Source of the DNA: an uncultured Prevotella sp.
Lineage (GTDB): Bacteria > Bacteroidota > Bacteroidia > Bacteroidales > Bacteroidaceae
Length of the DNA: 64,000 nt
Direction: 5' to 3'
NCBI GenBank assembly: GCA_900316015.1
Contig: ONBG01000004.1
Coordinates: 1 to 64,000, forward strand
Numbering within the stretch: the first letter of the stretch is position 1; the number at the start of each line of letters is the position of its first letter. Shown in pieces: positions 17,501 to 25,853 of the stretch. The notes beneath the pieces were generated by a model. That model worked only from the letters and a program-made list of their open reading frames with translations. It was not told the origin of the DNA and did no database searches. The translations under genes were made by a program, and so were the position numbers.

Positions 17501-18603
17501 TCTGTCCCGATCCAAACATTTCCGTCCTTGTCCTCTATCATGTGTCCTACAAAAGGATAGCTTAGGCAGTCTGGGCGATTGACATCGGAATCATAAAAGT
17601 GAAAGATATCATATTCCGGATTGAAATAGTTCACGCCTCCATAATAAGTGCCCACCCAAAGGGTGCCTCTGGCATCTTTATAAATTGGAAATACTGAGGA
17701 ATGGCTGATACTATTAGGGTTATTGGTGTGGGCATAGATCGTGAACAAGCCTGTTTGTGGATTATATTCGTTCAGCCCCATAAAGGTCCCGATCCAGATA
17801 TGACCTCTTCCATCTTCAGCAATTCCTCGGGCATCGTTGCTGGCAATCGTCCTGCTTGTTCGCGCATCTCGGTCAGAGATATTATAGTACGACCGCCAGG
17901 TACTCGAAGGCTCCGACGTAAAATGCTGGATACCGCCTTGAGCATGAAGCACGTAGCATCCCTTCCCCAATGTCGAAATCCAAAGATTATGCCGGGAGTC
18001 CTCAAAGAGATAGGCAACGCTGATATCTGGGATCAGACGCTTGATCCTGCCATGCTGCAGGGTATATAATCCATGCTTGCTTCCAATCCATGTCCGCCCA
18101 TGGGAGTCCTTTAACAGGGCTGTCAGAATACCAGCACCCGGGACGCGGCAAACCTTACGGCGCGACTCTGTCTGAGTGTCCATCACATAGATGACATCCG
18201 ACTTCGCATAATACAGATGATGGTTATCAGGAACATAGGTAAGATCGTTGATCCCTGTTAGAAGGAGCGTGAATTTCTGCGTCCTTATGTCATTCTTGAA
18301 AAGGTTTCCACTAGCATTAATATACACATTCCTATCATCACCAGCAATAGAACGGATGCTATACCCCATATATTTATCAGAGTCACCCATATTCTTGAAA
18401 GACAAGACCGTATTGCCGTCATACAGGTTCAGACCTTCTACGGTACCGAACCACATTCTTCCTACACGATCCTGATAGATGGACAGGACAGATATCTGTG
18501 ACAACCCGTCATGGATGCTGACATGACGGAATTGAATAGCCCGAATCGGAAGAACGAACGACAAGAAAAGAAGCAATATGTAGTTTATAAATCGTTTATT
18601 CAT
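14584..18603 (-). CDS. Hybrid two-component system sensor/regulator (HTCS)
   Basis: 1339 residues combining a full signalling pathway in one chain. Order: signal peptide (1-22); periplasmic two-component propeller repeats (about 25-690, with recurrent blades such as DGRGHIWIGTFMGLNEY and DKDGNVWIGTEGGGLNM); a Y_Y_Y domain (about 690-760); one membrane helix (771-791); histidine kinase with phosphoacceptor His830 in FTNISHELRTPL; ATPase domain with DNGVGIS and GTGIGLALV; receiver domain with phosphoacceptor Asp1139 in VSDIMMPVMNG; and a C-terminal AraC helix-turn-helix (about 1235-1339). HTCS proteins normally sense oligosaccharides and control adjacent polysaccharide-utilisation genes; no such locus (susC/susD) is in this window, so its target is elsewhere or non-standard. 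Confidence 0.95.
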   Translation of the reverse strand: MNKRFINYILLLFLSFVLPIRAIQFRHVSIHDGLSQISVLSIYQDRVGRMWFGTVEGLNLYDGNTVLSFKNMGDSDKYMGYSIRSIAGDDRNVYINASGNLFKNDIRTQKFTLLLTGINDLTYVPDNHHLYYAKSDVIYVMDTQTESRRKVCRVPGAGILTALLKDSHGRTWIGSKHGLYTLQHGRIKRLIPDISVAYLFEDSRHNLWISTLGKGCYVLHAQGGIQHFTSEPSSTWRSYYNISDRDARTSRTIASNDARGIAEDGRGHIWIGTFMGLNEYNPQTGLFTIYAHTNNPNSISHSSVFPIYKDARGTLWVGTYYGGVNYFNPEYDIFHFYDSDVNRPDCLSYPFVGHMIEDKDGNVWIGTEGGGLNMLDRKTGHIAHYLKGSSGIAENNVKDLAYDAKRNRLYVGTHMGGLSILDIPSQRFNNLLTLHPEYGKFGNRVICLREYGDYLYLTTESRYLFKLNLNTLSLTAILPKYHLGGGFFTIDAKGVLWTSDEHFVYGIDLKTDKIARRFRIGRKGLGENLQRFLVDRHGNLFITSQGFGLFRYDARRDTFLCYTSKNSGMMSSFCYDIVSCKDGVVVNTDKGICLFRLKDHTFRNIELSQDFPLTGIDAGCGLLVCQDGEIFAGGINGMVSFEENKLSEPVTDYQLYISSVLVNNRMISAQDGSGILDEAVMFVKGIDLNYDENDITVNFTTNEYYTTGHRIYEYKLEGQDSRWHQTEERRIVYTKLPPGNYTLLIREKQDSETEKVHEARLGIHVHPPFYRSIWAYLVYLVLLIMGARWLYDNRRRHWQMEMALEQEKTDKKNIEQLNKLKLQFFTNISHELRTPLTLLIAKIDAYVNESQPGSSLQRKLKGLGDHANHLLELVNELLDFRKVDQGFIHLKVSEYDMVAFARKIFESFEEYAENKHIKYSFTSSHPSLPCWFDSKQMEKVIYNLLSNAFKYVRKENGEVGLQVLSENDHLYLKVWDNGVGISQKDISRIFDRFYQAENDISRVASSSGTGIGLALVKDIVQLHHGTVKVESSEGYGSVFIVDLPKGKDLYKEDEIQSQPTPSMGIPVLHQGPTVDPEDSAPLEKSDHSRYTILLVEDNEELLLTLQELFQKSYNVILARDGKEGLAKTRELKPDLIVSDIMMPVMNGTDMCKEIKNDITICHIPVILLTAMSSTEHTINGLKIGADDYISKPFDPRLLVARCNNLIRSRLLLQNKYNADDHSGSELLATNTLDQEFMRKCDAFIDQNMTNPDAKVEDIIQNLEMGRSTFFSKFKSLTGMTPNEYTLNYRLRRSAIWLKERKDLQIADIAYQLGFSTPRYFSQVFKKKYGLTPSEFRGKL

Positions 18604-18669
18604 CAGTTATTATGTTTTATCTCTTTGGTTCTGAGGCAATTCTGCCTCTTTCTGTCCCTATGACAGATG

Positions 18670-18677
18670 CAAAAGTA
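18670..18677 (-). promoter_or_regulatory. -7 element TACTTTTG of the HTCS gene
   Basis: Exact TAnnTTTG match on the minus strand, about 67 bases before the ATG at 18603; divergent from the tRNA promoter. Confidence 0.5.
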
Positions 18678-18729
18678 AGCAATATTTTCCAATAAAGAAT
18701 CGTTTCAAACAAAAAAAACTCACAAAACA

Positions 18730-18761
18730 TTTGGTGGAATAAAAATAAAGCCTTACCTTTG
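18730..18761 (+). promoter_or_regulatory. Promoter of the tRNA-Ser/tRNA-Glu pair
   Basis: TTTG (18730-18733), a 20-base spacer, then TACCTTTG (18754-18761) followed by CA: a full match to the Bacteroidetes housekeeping promoter. Transcription would begin about 40 bases before tRNA-Ser. Confidence 0.65.
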
Positions 18762-18809
18762 CACCCGCATTTGAGAAACAATGCTTGGCGAATCGGTTAA
18801 CGAATCCCT

Positions 18810-18896
18810 GGAAGGATGGGTGAGTGGCTGAAACCAGCAGTTTGCTAAACTGCCGTGCGGGTTACCGTACCGGGGGTTCGAATCCCCCTCCTTCCG
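18810..18896 (+). tRNA. tRNA-Ser(GCT)
   Basis: An 87-base class II tRNA. The acceptor arms GGAAGGA and TCCTTCC pair, with discriminator G at 18896. The anticodon stem GCAGT/ACTGC holds the loop TTGCTAA with anticodon GCT (18844-18846), reading AGC/AGU serine codons. A long variable arm and a standard T arm (GGGGGTTCGAATCCCCC) are present. The 3' CCA is not encoded (GCA follows). Confidence 0.96.
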
Positions 18897-18923
18897 CAGG
18901 TAATGTTTCAAGAATGGGCTAAC

Positions 18924-18995
18924 GGTGGGTTCATCTAACGGTTAGGATACAAGATTCTCAATCTTGGCATACGAGTTCGATTCTCGTACCCACTA
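18924..18995 (+). tRNA. tRNA-Glu(CTC)
   Basis: A 72-base tRNA, 27 bases after tRNA-Ser. Acceptor GGTGGGT pairs with ACCCACT (one G-U at the end). Anticodon stem CAAGA/TCTTG holds the loop TTCTCAA with anticodon CTC (18957-18959), reading GAG. T arm ACGAG-TTCGATT-CTCGT is normal. CCA is not encoded. A CTC glutamate tRNA is an addition to the usual TTC species, which must lie elsewhere. Confidence 0.92.
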
Positions 18996-19054
18996 CATCC
19001 TCAATAGGTAAAAAAGATAAAAGTTACTTCATTCGAATTGAAGGCTGTGAACAA

Positions 19055-19089
19055 AAAAGAGAAGTCTTTATCTTAAGGACTTCTTTTTT
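19055..19089 (+). terminator. Intrinsic terminator after the tRNA genes
   Basis: GAAGTC (19061-19066) pairs with GACTTC (19078-19083). The preceding A-rich run and the following six T extend and end the stem, as in a rho-independent terminator. It lies about 60 bases after tRNA-Glu. Confidence 0.65.
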
Positions 19090-19354
19090 ATTTGTATTAC
19101 ATATTTATTATACCCTATGAATGTATCCATTACATGTAATATCCAAAAGGTCATGCTCAATAGCTAAAAGTCACCAAATGATGTGTTTTAAATATATTTA
19201 ACCTATGAGCGCATTCCCATCTGTGCTGTTAGCTAAGGTTTGAGCGCCATACGCCGGAATACCTTCTGGCAATCTGACTCGGGCAAGGATGTGATAAAGG
19301 CGAGAAACCGCAGGTATATTTTGTTTCTTTACACTGGAGTTTTTTTGTAAAATA

Positions 19355-19435
19355 GGTTGACAGGTTGTCAAAACCCAGTGTTTATCGGGCTTGCAGCCTG
19401 TTTTGAGGTTGTCAAAGGTTGACACGAGGTTGACA
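19355..19435. repeat. Five copies of GGTTG[A/T]CA
   Basis: Octamers at 19355, 19363, 19407, 19417 and 19428, in two clusters of two and three. All face the same way. They could be iteron-like protein-binding sites or the remains of a repetitive coding sequence. Confidence 0.55.
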
Positions 19436-19447
19436 GGAGAACACCTT

Positions 19448-19544
19448 TTCTACTAAATTCTCGAGAAAATTTATGGCAACACTTAAGCGATTGCTGTGCA
19501 AGACATCAACTAAGGAATCAAATTCTCTCGAGAATTTAGTAGAA
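19448..19544. repeat. Perfect 19-bp inverted repeat around a 59-bp core
   Basis: TTCTACTAAATTCTCGAGA (19448-19466) and its exact reverse complement (19526-19544) flank 59 bases. No TAnnTTTG promoter lies in the core and no target duplication flanks the arms. It is a candidate for a miniature element, recombination site or regulatory cruciform. Confidence 0.7.
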
Positions 19545-19846
19545 TAGCTTTCCAATTCATGTACTAATAAGGAACTTTTTCATCGTCCGGGCATCCACTT
19601 CGTTCATATGATTCAGTTGTCGAGTGCACTCCAATTGATGGGCGAATCTATTGGAACCGCTCCCATATCAAACTGGCTCAAACTTGTGCTTGACTCCCAT
19701 TTCACAATTTATTATACCTAAAGATTTTCTTTGTTCAACATTGCATTTTTCAGGGGACACTTTCAGGGCACATCTGGGGGACAAACCCGACCATAAACCT
19801 TATAAAACTCCACGCAAACCACAAAACCAAAATTATCATATACGAC

Positions 19847-19873
19847 GAAAGCCGCTGAATTTCAGCGGCTTTC
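19847..19873. terminator. Strong hairpin downstream of nqrF
   Basis: Thirteen perfectly paired bases, GAAAGCCGCTGAA (19847-19859) and TTCAGCGGCTTTC (19861-19873), with a one-base nominal loop. It sits 38 bases after the nqrF stop and is probably a terminator for the nqr operon, although no long T run follows on the minus strand. Confidence 0.5.
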
Positions 19874-19911
19874 TTACTGTTTATATATACTTTCGTATGG
19901 TTTGCATAACC

Positions 19912-21180
19912 CTACCCGAAATTATCGTACATAATACTTTCTGAATCCACGCCCAAGCTATCCAGATAATCGGTAACGGTCTTGATCAACATAGGTGGTC
20001 CACAAAGATAATACTCGCAATCCTCAGGAGCATCGTGATCCTTGAGGTAAGTATCCCGTACACAGTTTACCGCGAACCCAGTATAGTACTTAACCCCAGC
20101 TGCATCTGCCTGAGGGTCAGGACGATCGAGAGAAAGATGCATGTGGAAATTCGGATATTCCTTTTCAAGTTCCCAGAAATCCTCCATAAAGAAGGCTTCA
20201 CTAAGGCTTCGTGCACCATAGAAGAAGTGCATTTCGCGGTCGCGACAGTGAAGGGTTTTCAGCATGTGCATGATCTGTGAACGTAAAGGAGCCATACCAG
20301 CGCCGCCGCCAATCCAAATCATCTCTTTCTTGGAATCGAAATGAGGATGGAAATCCCCATAAGGACCACTCATCATGACCTTATCTCCTGGCTTCAAGGA
20401 GAAGATATAAGAAGACCCTATACCTGTAGGTACATTCTGGAAACCTACCTGTGGGCGAGGCAAAAACGGCGTTGTGGCGATACGCACAGTCAAAGTAATG
20501 ATATCCCCTTCTGCAGGATAGTTTGCCATGGAATAAGCACGGGTTGTAGGCTCTGGATTATGCGCCTTCAGGGAGAAGATATTAAATTTCTTCCATGTGC
20601 CTATATATTCTTCTCCTATCAGATCCTTGTCAAAATCCTTGTCGTAGTCGATCGTATCATAAGCAGGGATCTTAATCTGTGCATACGAACCTGGTACGAA
20701 GTCCATGTGCTCCCCCTTAGGCAGTGCCACCTTAAACTCCTTGATGAACGAACTGACATTCTTGTTGCTGATCACAGTACACTCCCACTCTTTCACGCCT
20801 AAGATGGACTCCGGGATCTTGATCTTGAAATCTCCTTTCACCTTTGTCTGGCATCCCAAGCGCCAATGTTCCTTAATCTGCTTGCGTGTGAAATGAGGCT
20901 TTTCTGAATCCAGGATCTCTCCACCACCTTCAAGGACCTGCAGCTTACACTGACCACAACTTGCCTTACCGCCACAGGCTGAAGGGAGGAAGATGCCGTT
21001 CTCGTTAAGGGTACTCATCAGACTGCTGCCCTGAGGCACAGAAAGCGTCTTATCACCATTAATGACGATATTCACGTTACCACTCGGAGAGAGATACTTC
21101 TTAGCGATGAGTAGAATCACAACCAAAAGGAGAATCGTAACGAGGAAAACTCCTATACTTGCTATAATAAATTGTCCCAT
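19912..21180 (-). CDS. nqrF: Na+-translocating NADH:quinone reductase subunit F
   Basis: 422 residues, the electron-entry subunit. One N-terminal membrane helix (about 5-27) is followed by a 2Fe-2S ferredoxin domain with Cys69, Cys75, Cys78 and Cys110, then an FAD domain (RAYSMANYP) and an NADH domain (GGGAGMAPLRS). It oxidises NADH in the cytoplasm and passes electrons to the membrane subunits. Last gene of the operon nqrABCDEF. Confidence 0.97.
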   Translation of the reverse strand: MGQFIIASIGVFLVTILLLVVILLIAKKYLSPSGNVNIVINGDKTLSVPQGSSLMSTLNENGIFLPSACGGKASCGQCKLQVLEGGGEILDSEKPHFTRKQIKEHWRLGCQTKVKGDFKIKIPESILGVKEWECTVISNKNVSSFIKEFKVALPKGEHMDFVPGSYAQIKIPAYDTIDYDKDFDKDLIGEEYIGTWKKFNIFSLKAHNPEPTTRAYSMANYPAEGDIITLTVRIATTPFLPRPQVGFQNVPTGIGSSYIFSLKPGDKVMMSGPYGDFHPHFDSKKEMIWIGGGAGMAPLRSQIMHMLKTLHCRDREMHFFYGARSLSEAFFMEDFWELEKEYPNFHMHLSLDRPDPQADAAGVKYYTGFAVNCVRDTYLKDHDAPEDCEYYLCGPPMLIKTVTDYLDSLGVDSESIMYDNFG

Positions 21181-21198
21181 AATTACTATTCCTCCCTA

Positions 21199-21825
21199 TT
21201 AAAATTTAAGACCTGAGAAGCACATCATTGCCATGGCCATCAGCCCAACCGTGATAAAGGTTATCCCCAATCCCTGCAGTGGCTTGGGAACATCACTATA
21301 CTGCATTTTCTCACGGATTGCCCCCATGGAGACAATGGCCAACGTCCATCCCAGTCCTGAGCCAAAAGCATAATCGATGGAATCCCATATATTCCCGATA
21401 TATTGCGAGTTACTGGGATCAAGATTGATGCGCTGCTGCATGAACAGGGATGCACCCATGATAGCACAGTTAACGGCAATCAACGGAAGGAAAATACCTA
21501 AGGCTGCATACAGAGATGGGCTATAGCGTTCAACGACCATTTCCACCAACTGTGTGATACCTGCAATAACAGCAATGAATAAGATGAAACTCAGGTAAGA
21601 GAGATCCACACCCTGCACGAGGCAATCAGGTCCCAGAACTTTGGTCTGCAAAAGATAATCAACGGGTACTGTAACCACCAATACGAAGGTAACGGCAAGT
21701 CCCAGCCCCAAAGATGTCTTCACATTCTTGGAAACGGCAAGGAATGAACACATGCCTAAGAAGAAGGCGAAGATCATATTGTCGATAAAGATCGACCTAA
21801 AAAACAAAGTGAATAAATGCTCCAT
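21199..21825 (-). CDS. nqrE: Na+-translocating NADH:quinone reductase subunit E
   Basis: 208 residues with six membrane helices. Homologous to NqrD and to RnfA; conserved features include [21 protein letters not shown] and [11 protein letters not shown] with the Cys that, together with NqrD, binds an intramembrane iron centre in the characterised enzyme. Its ATG shares a base with the nqrD stop. Confidence 0.97.
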   Translation of the reverse strand: MEHLFTLFFRSIFIDNMIFAFFLGMCSFLAVSKNVKTSLGLGLAVTFVLVVTVPVDYLLQTKVLGPDCLVQGVDLSYLSFILFIAVIAGITQLVEMVVERYSPSLYAALGIFLPLIAVNCAIMGASLFMQQRINLDPSNSQYIGNIWDSIDYAFGSGLGWTLAIVSMGAIREKMQYSDVPKPLQGLGITFITVGLMAMAMMCFSGLKF

Positions 21826-22454
21826 TATTTCTCCTCCTCCTTATAAATAAATGCCCTGTGAACCCAAATCACACAACCTAAAAGGATCAATGCCATTGCC
21901 GGCATAGTCATCATTCCATTATTGATGTAGCCTGCATCATAAGCTGCTTGTGGAATGATTGTGAAACCTAAGAGGGTACCACGTCCTAACAGTTCGCGGA
22001 CAGCACCCACAATCACGAGAATAAGCGCATAGCCCAGTCCATTTCCAATACCATCTAAGAAGGATGGCCATGGCTTGTTCATCATTGCAAATGCTTCCAG
22101 GCGTCCCATCAGGATACAGTTGGTAATAATCAGTCCCACGTAAACCGATAACTGGACACTGACATCATAAGCCACTGCTTTCAGGATCTGGGAAACAATG
22201 GTTACCAATGCGGCTACGACTACCAATTGCACGATAATACGAATGCGCATGGGAATAGTATTTCGAATCAGGGAAATAATCACATTGGAAAATGCCGTGA
22301 TAATTGTAACGGCAAGTCCCATCACAATGGCCGGTTTCAATTGCGAGGTAACGGCCAGGGAAGAACAGATACCCAGCACCTGAACCAGAATCGGGTTATT
22401 CTGGTTCAATGGGGCAGCAAAGACCTCTCTATTTTGTTTGCTAAACAATGACAT
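21825..22454 (-). CDS. nqrD: Na+-translocating NADH:quinone reductase subunit D
   Basis: 209 residues with six membrane helices, paired with NqrE by internal homology. [19 protein letters not shown] and [13 protein letters not shown] carry the conserved Cys residues expected for the NqrD/E iron site. Two bases separate it from nqrC. Confidence 0.97.
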   Translation of the reverse strand: MSLFSKQNREVFAAPLNQNNPILVQVLGICSSLAVTSQLKPAIVMGLAVTIITAFSNVIISLIRNTIPMRIRIIVQLVVVAALVTIVSQILKAVAYDVSVQLSVYVGLIITNCILMGRLEAFAMMNKPWPSFLDGIGNGLGYALILVIVGAVRELLGRGTLLGFTIIPQAAYDAGYINNGMMTMPAMALILLGCVIWVHRAFIYKEEEK

Positions 22455-22456
22455 AA

Positions 22457-23188
22457 TTACTCTACATTAAAGAACTTTAAATAAGGTGTCAATCCATCGT
22501 GCAACATATTGCTCACGCCATTAGAAGTAAGCGTAGCTCCTGTGACGGCATCCACCTGTGTGGTTGGGTCCTTGAGATCCGACTTTTTCTTCACGGCAAG
22601 GGCGATGGCATTTTTCTTTCCTCCAGCAAACAGGTTCTTGCCCTGAAACTGCTCCTGCCATTGAAGATTGTCCTTGATCTCAGCGCCAAGGCCTGCGGTT
22701 TCACTCTCATGGTTGAAGTATGCTCCATACACCGTAGCTTTATCGCCGTTAAGTGCTATGTATCCGGAAATAGGCCCCCAAAGACCCATTCCATAGACCG
22801 GAATGACATACTTGACCTTTCCATCAACCTTGCAGACGTATAATGCCAGTCTGCCAGCCTTGGCATCAGCACTATTCAGCTTAAACCCGGCCTTTTCGCC
22901 ACCTGGCTCTCCTTTCTCTGTTACTTGCCCATCGGCATTGATCACCTCATCTGCGGTAACCACCTCTTTATATTTAGCGGCAGCCTGTGCATCATCAAGG
23001 TTACGAATATTGAGAGAATACAGAATCTGCTTTTTCTTGTCCAAAGCCACGTTCGCATCCTGTGCAGGCTTAAGTGCCTGGAAGACGAAAGCCAGCAGGA
23101 AGGCGACGATCACCACGATGATTGCCGCATAGATAATCGTATAGGAATTGGAATTCGTATTCATTCCTTTTTTCTTTTCTTCTGCCAT
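22457..23188 (-). CDS. nqrC: Na+-translocating NADH:quinone reductase subunit C (covalent FMN)
   Basis: 243 residues: one N-terminal membrane helix (about 15-37) and a periplasmic FMN-binding domain. The flavinylation motif is DAVTGATLT, with the acceptor Thr near residue 219. ApbE, which attaches the FMN, is not in this window. The domain receives electrons from the iron centre and hands them to NqrB. Confidence 0.97.
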   Translation of the reverse strand: MAEEKKKGMNTNSNSYTIIYAAIIVVIVAFLLAFVFQALKPAQDANVALDKKKQILYSLNIRNLDDAQAAAKYKEVVTADEVINADGQVTEKGEPGGEKAGFKLNSADAKAGRLALYVCKVDGKVKYVIPVYGMGLWGPISGYIALNGDKATVYGAYFNHESETAGLGAEIKDNLQWQEQFQGKNLFAGGKKNAIALAVKKKSDLKDPTTQVDAVTGATLTSNGVSNMLHDGLTPYLKFFNVE

Positions 23189-23192
23189 AGCT

Positions 23193-24359
23193 TTACTTGT
23201 TTTTAGAAGTTACACGTTTCATTCGCTTGCTGATATTACTCTGCACCACACAGTAGTCGATCAGCGGAGCAAACATATTCATCAACAGGATGGAGAGCAT
23301 CATGCCTTCAGGATATCCTGCGTTCATCACACGGATCACAACAGCCATTGCACCAATCAGCAGTCCGTAAATATACTTTCCTGTCTCGGTGCGCGCTGAG
23401 GTGACAGGATCGGTAGCCATGAAAACTGCGCCAAAGGCAAATCCGCCCAAGACAAGATGCTCATACCAAGGAATAGGAGTCATGCCGCCTGTATGGAAAA
23501 GAGCAGCCACCACTCCACCTCCGACAAAGACGCTGAGCATGGTTTTCCAACTTGCCACGCCCGTCCAAAGGAGGATGATAGCACCAATGGCTATGGCAAT
23601 GACAGAAGTCTCGCCGATGGAACCTGGGATGAAACCCGTCACCATATCACAAAGGCTGTAAGGAATGTTAGCCCCTTGTGCGATCTCACCCAATGGCGTG
23701 GCGCAAGTAAATGCATCCGGAAGGGTATTCCCCAAACCACAAATCTTATCTGTGGCAACCCATACTGCATCTCCACTCATCTTGCTCGGATAAGAGAAAA
23801 AGAGGAAAGCACGCGTGACAAGGGCAACATTAAAGATATTCATTCCCGTGCCGCCAAAGATTTCCTTAGCAAAGATGACTGCGAATGCAATGGCTATAGC
23901 CAGGATCCACAAAGGACAGTTAATGGGAATGATCAACGGAATGAGGATACCTGAGACAAGGTATCCTTCCTGAATCTCCTCATGCTTCCACTGTGCCCAG
24001 GCAAACTCAATGGCAAGTCCCACGATGTAACTGACCAAGATCTTTGGAAGGACAGCTAAGAAGCCATAGAAAAAGACTGCCCAAAAGGAGGCATCAGCAA
24101 GTGTCCCTGCTGCTTTGTAGTTCTGGTAACCGATATTGTACATACCAAACAACATCGCTGGCAGCACTGCGATTACCACCATACTCATGATACGCTTTGA
24201 GTCGATAGAGTCATGAATAGAAGCCCCACTCGCAGAAGTCGTGTTAGGTACAAAGAGGAAACTTTCCATTCCTTCGTAGACACTACGAAAGGCATGGAAC
24301 TTGCCTCCCTCTTCGAATGAGGGTCTTATCTTATCGAGATGTTTTTTTAATGATGACAT
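23193..24359 (-). CDS. nqrB: Na+-translocating NADH:quinone reductase subunit B
   Basis: 388 residues with about ten membrane helices. It carries covalent FMN and riboflavin in studied enzymes and forms the sodium path and quinone site. The segment PGSIGETSVIAIAIG (around residue 240) matches the region of the flavinylated Thr in other NqrB. The N-terminus is slightly longer and more polar than the hydrophobic core. Confidence 0.97.
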   Translation of the reverse strand: MSSLKKHLDKIRPSFEEGGKFHAFRSVYEGMESFLFVPNTTSASGASIHDSIDSKRIMSMVVIAVLPAMLFGMYNIGYQNYKAAGTLADASFWAVFFYGFLAVLPKILVSYIVGLAIEFAWAQWKHEEIQEGYLVSGILIPLIIPINCPLWILAIAIAFAVIFAKEIFGGTGMNIFNVALVTRAFLFFSYPSKMSGDAVWVATDKICGLGNTLPDAFTCATPLGEIAQGANIPYSLCDMVTGFIPGSIGETSVIAIAIGAIILLWTGVASWKTMLSVFVGGGVVAALFHTGGMTPIPWYEHLVLGGFAFGAVFMATDPVTSARTETGKYIYGLLIGAMAVVIRVMNAGYPEGMMLSILLMNMFAPLIDYCVVQSNISKRMKRVTSKNK

Positions 24360-24363
24360 ATTC

Positions 24364-25707
24364 TTATGCGTTTTCTTTTCTTAAAATATCCAAGCCGTTA
24401 CGAACAATTTTCTGCAATTCCAGCTTAGAAGAATCGACGAACTCTGCCACGGCAAAGTCTTCAGGACTGACCTCATAGATACCAAGTTGCTCCTGACGGT
24501 CGATATCCCCGGTGATGATTGCCTTAATGAGATACTCTCCATAGATGTCCATCGGCAAGACCTTATCATATTCTCCACTCATGATCATGTGACGCTCGCC
24601 ACCTTTGATACGAGCATCCAGGTCATACTCCCGTTTCTTCCCCATCATCCAAGAGAAATAACTACGATTCACAGAGAATTGCTTGGTGCGGGGCAGGATC
24701 CATCCCATGAATTCATCAGCATTGTCACCTTCAGGAATCACGGTCACCTCAGAAGTATGGGCACCTAAATAGTCATCTAAAGTTGACTTGCGACCAGTTA
24801 GCGGGTTACCATTCAAAATGCGCACATGCTCCGTTGCCTTAAGCTGTCCATCCAAGATGACACGCAGAGGAGTACCCACCAGCGCATCCACGTAAGCAGG
24901 ATGGCTGACCTCACTGCCGGCAACTGCCACAGTGCGTGTCAGATCTACTCTCCCTTCATCAAACAGACGACCAAAGAAAATCACAGCCGTAGGATCAACG
25001 GTCCACACGACCTCACCTTTGTTGACAGGGTCCAAATGATTGACTTGTACACCCACATTACCAGCTGGACAGGGACCACTGAAGACGGTTACATCCACAT
25101 CCTTGGCATGGACCAAACTACTATTTTCCCCTACCCCAAGATAAGTCTTTGCTATCTTAGAAAGAGCAGTCAGTCCGGTTTGGAAAGCTTTCTCATTGCC
25201 TTTTATCTCCACTTCGAAATCTCCAGCAAGTGGCATGTCTCGCAAAGCAGAAACAAAAATAGCCTTAGGCTTGGCACCTGGCGTTGTAGAAACTGCATAG
25301 GGAAGCTGATTGATATAACCAAAAAGCCCCGCCTCCAACAGGGAAGACACCACGGCATCACCATCAAGGGTTTGGACATCCTTCTTCCCAAAGTCGACGA
25401 ACTGCTGGACCTCATCAGGTTCTACCTTTACGCAGAGAACTTTCCGGCGGTCACCACGGACGATTGCCGTCACCGTTCCACTGACAGGTGAAGCGAATCT
25501 TACATCAGGACAATTCTTGTTGACGAACAAGACATCCCCGGCTTTCACTTTGTCTCCCTCATGGACGATGACTTTGGGTGTTACACCGGTGAAATCCTCA
25601 GGTACAAGAGCAAATTCCCTTGCCTTCCCGATGCTCAACTTCTCCCCCTTCGCCTTTCCCTTCAGGTTGATGTTTAAGCCCTTTCGTAATTTAACTACAT
25701 TTGTCAT
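24364..25707 (-). CDS. nqrA: Na+-translocating NADH:quinone reductase subunit A
   Basis: 447 residues, a peripheral cytoplasmic subunit without membrane helices. It begins VVKLRKGLNINLKGKA and shows the biotinyl-lipoyl-like N-terminal fold (VIVHEGDKVKAGDVLF), then a conserved GPCPAGNVGVQVNHLDPV. NqrA takes part in quinone binding. First gene of the operon, 50 bases after its promoter. Confidence 0.97.
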   Translation of the reverse strand: MTNVVKLRKGLNINLKGKAKGEKLSIGKAREFALVPEDFTGVTPKVIVHEGDKVKAGDVLFVNKNCPDVRFASPVSGTVTAIVRGDRRKVLCVKVEPDEVQQFVDFGKKDVQTLDGDAVVSSLLEAGLFGYINQLPYAVSTTPGAKPKAIFVSALRDMPLAGDFEVEIKGNEKAFQTGLTALSKIAKTYLGVGENSSLVHAKDVDVTVFSGPCPAGNVGVQVNHLDPVNKGEVVWTVDPTAVIFFGRLFDEGRVDLTRTVAVAGSEVSHPAYVDALVGTPLRVILDGQLKATEHVRILNGNPLTGRKSTLDDYLGAHTSEVTVIPEGDNADEFMGWILPRTKQFSVNRSYFSWMMGKKREYDLDARIKGGERHMIMSGEYDKVLPMDIYGEYLIKAIITGDIDRQEQLGIYEVSPEDFAVAEFVDSSKLELQKIVRNGLDILRKENA

Positions 25708-25757
25708 AACTACAAATCAAAATATTTTAAGGATTATTTTCCATACGAAAAGCGATG

Positions 25758-25765
25758 CAAATATA
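25758..25765 (-). promoter_or_regulatory. -7 element TATATTTG of the nqr operon
   Basis: Exact TAnnTTTG match followed by CA on the minus strand, upstream of nqrA; divergent from the tamB promoter. Confidence 0.55.
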
Positions 25766-25829
25766 ACTAAAAATAAGCATAAATGAAAGAAAAAATCGGC
25801 TTTTATTTCGGTGGGACACTTTTTTATTA

Positions 25830-25837
25830 TAAATTTG
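25830..25837 (+). promoter_or_regulatory. -7 element TAAATTTG of tamB
   Basis: TAnnTTTG match 16 bases before the TTG start, so the leader is short. Confidence 0.5.
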
Positions 25838-25853
25838 TAAACTGAAAACTGGT

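Larger units (their letters stand above)
18996..19911. other. About 0.9 kb without an intact gene, between tRNA-Glu and nqrF
   Basis: Contains a terminator (19055-19089), five GGTTGWCA octamers (19355-19435), a 19-bp inverted repeat (19448-19466/19526-19544) and a strong hairpin after nqrF (19847-19873). Several minus-strand frames of 16-75 codons exist, e.g. 19198-19425 and a frame ending near 19400 that reads ...NFLENLVEKVFSCQPRVNL; none is recognisable. Its position behind tRNA genes and its short broken frames suggest a decayed integrated element, but no integrase or target-site duplication is visible. Confidence 0.4.

Noticed and set aside
18924..18995. tRNA-Glu 3' end as an attachment site
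   Set aside because: I found no second copy of the tRNA 3' end downstream in the window, so no att pair can be claimed.
19448..19544. Invertible promoter
   Set aside because: The 59-base core has no TAnnTTTG element on either strand, so an inverted-repeat promoter switch is not supported as such.
19473..19547. 24-codon plus-strand frame MATLKRLLCKTS... resembling an integrase start
   Set aside because: Too short and it stops within the inverted repeat; the resemblance is weak.
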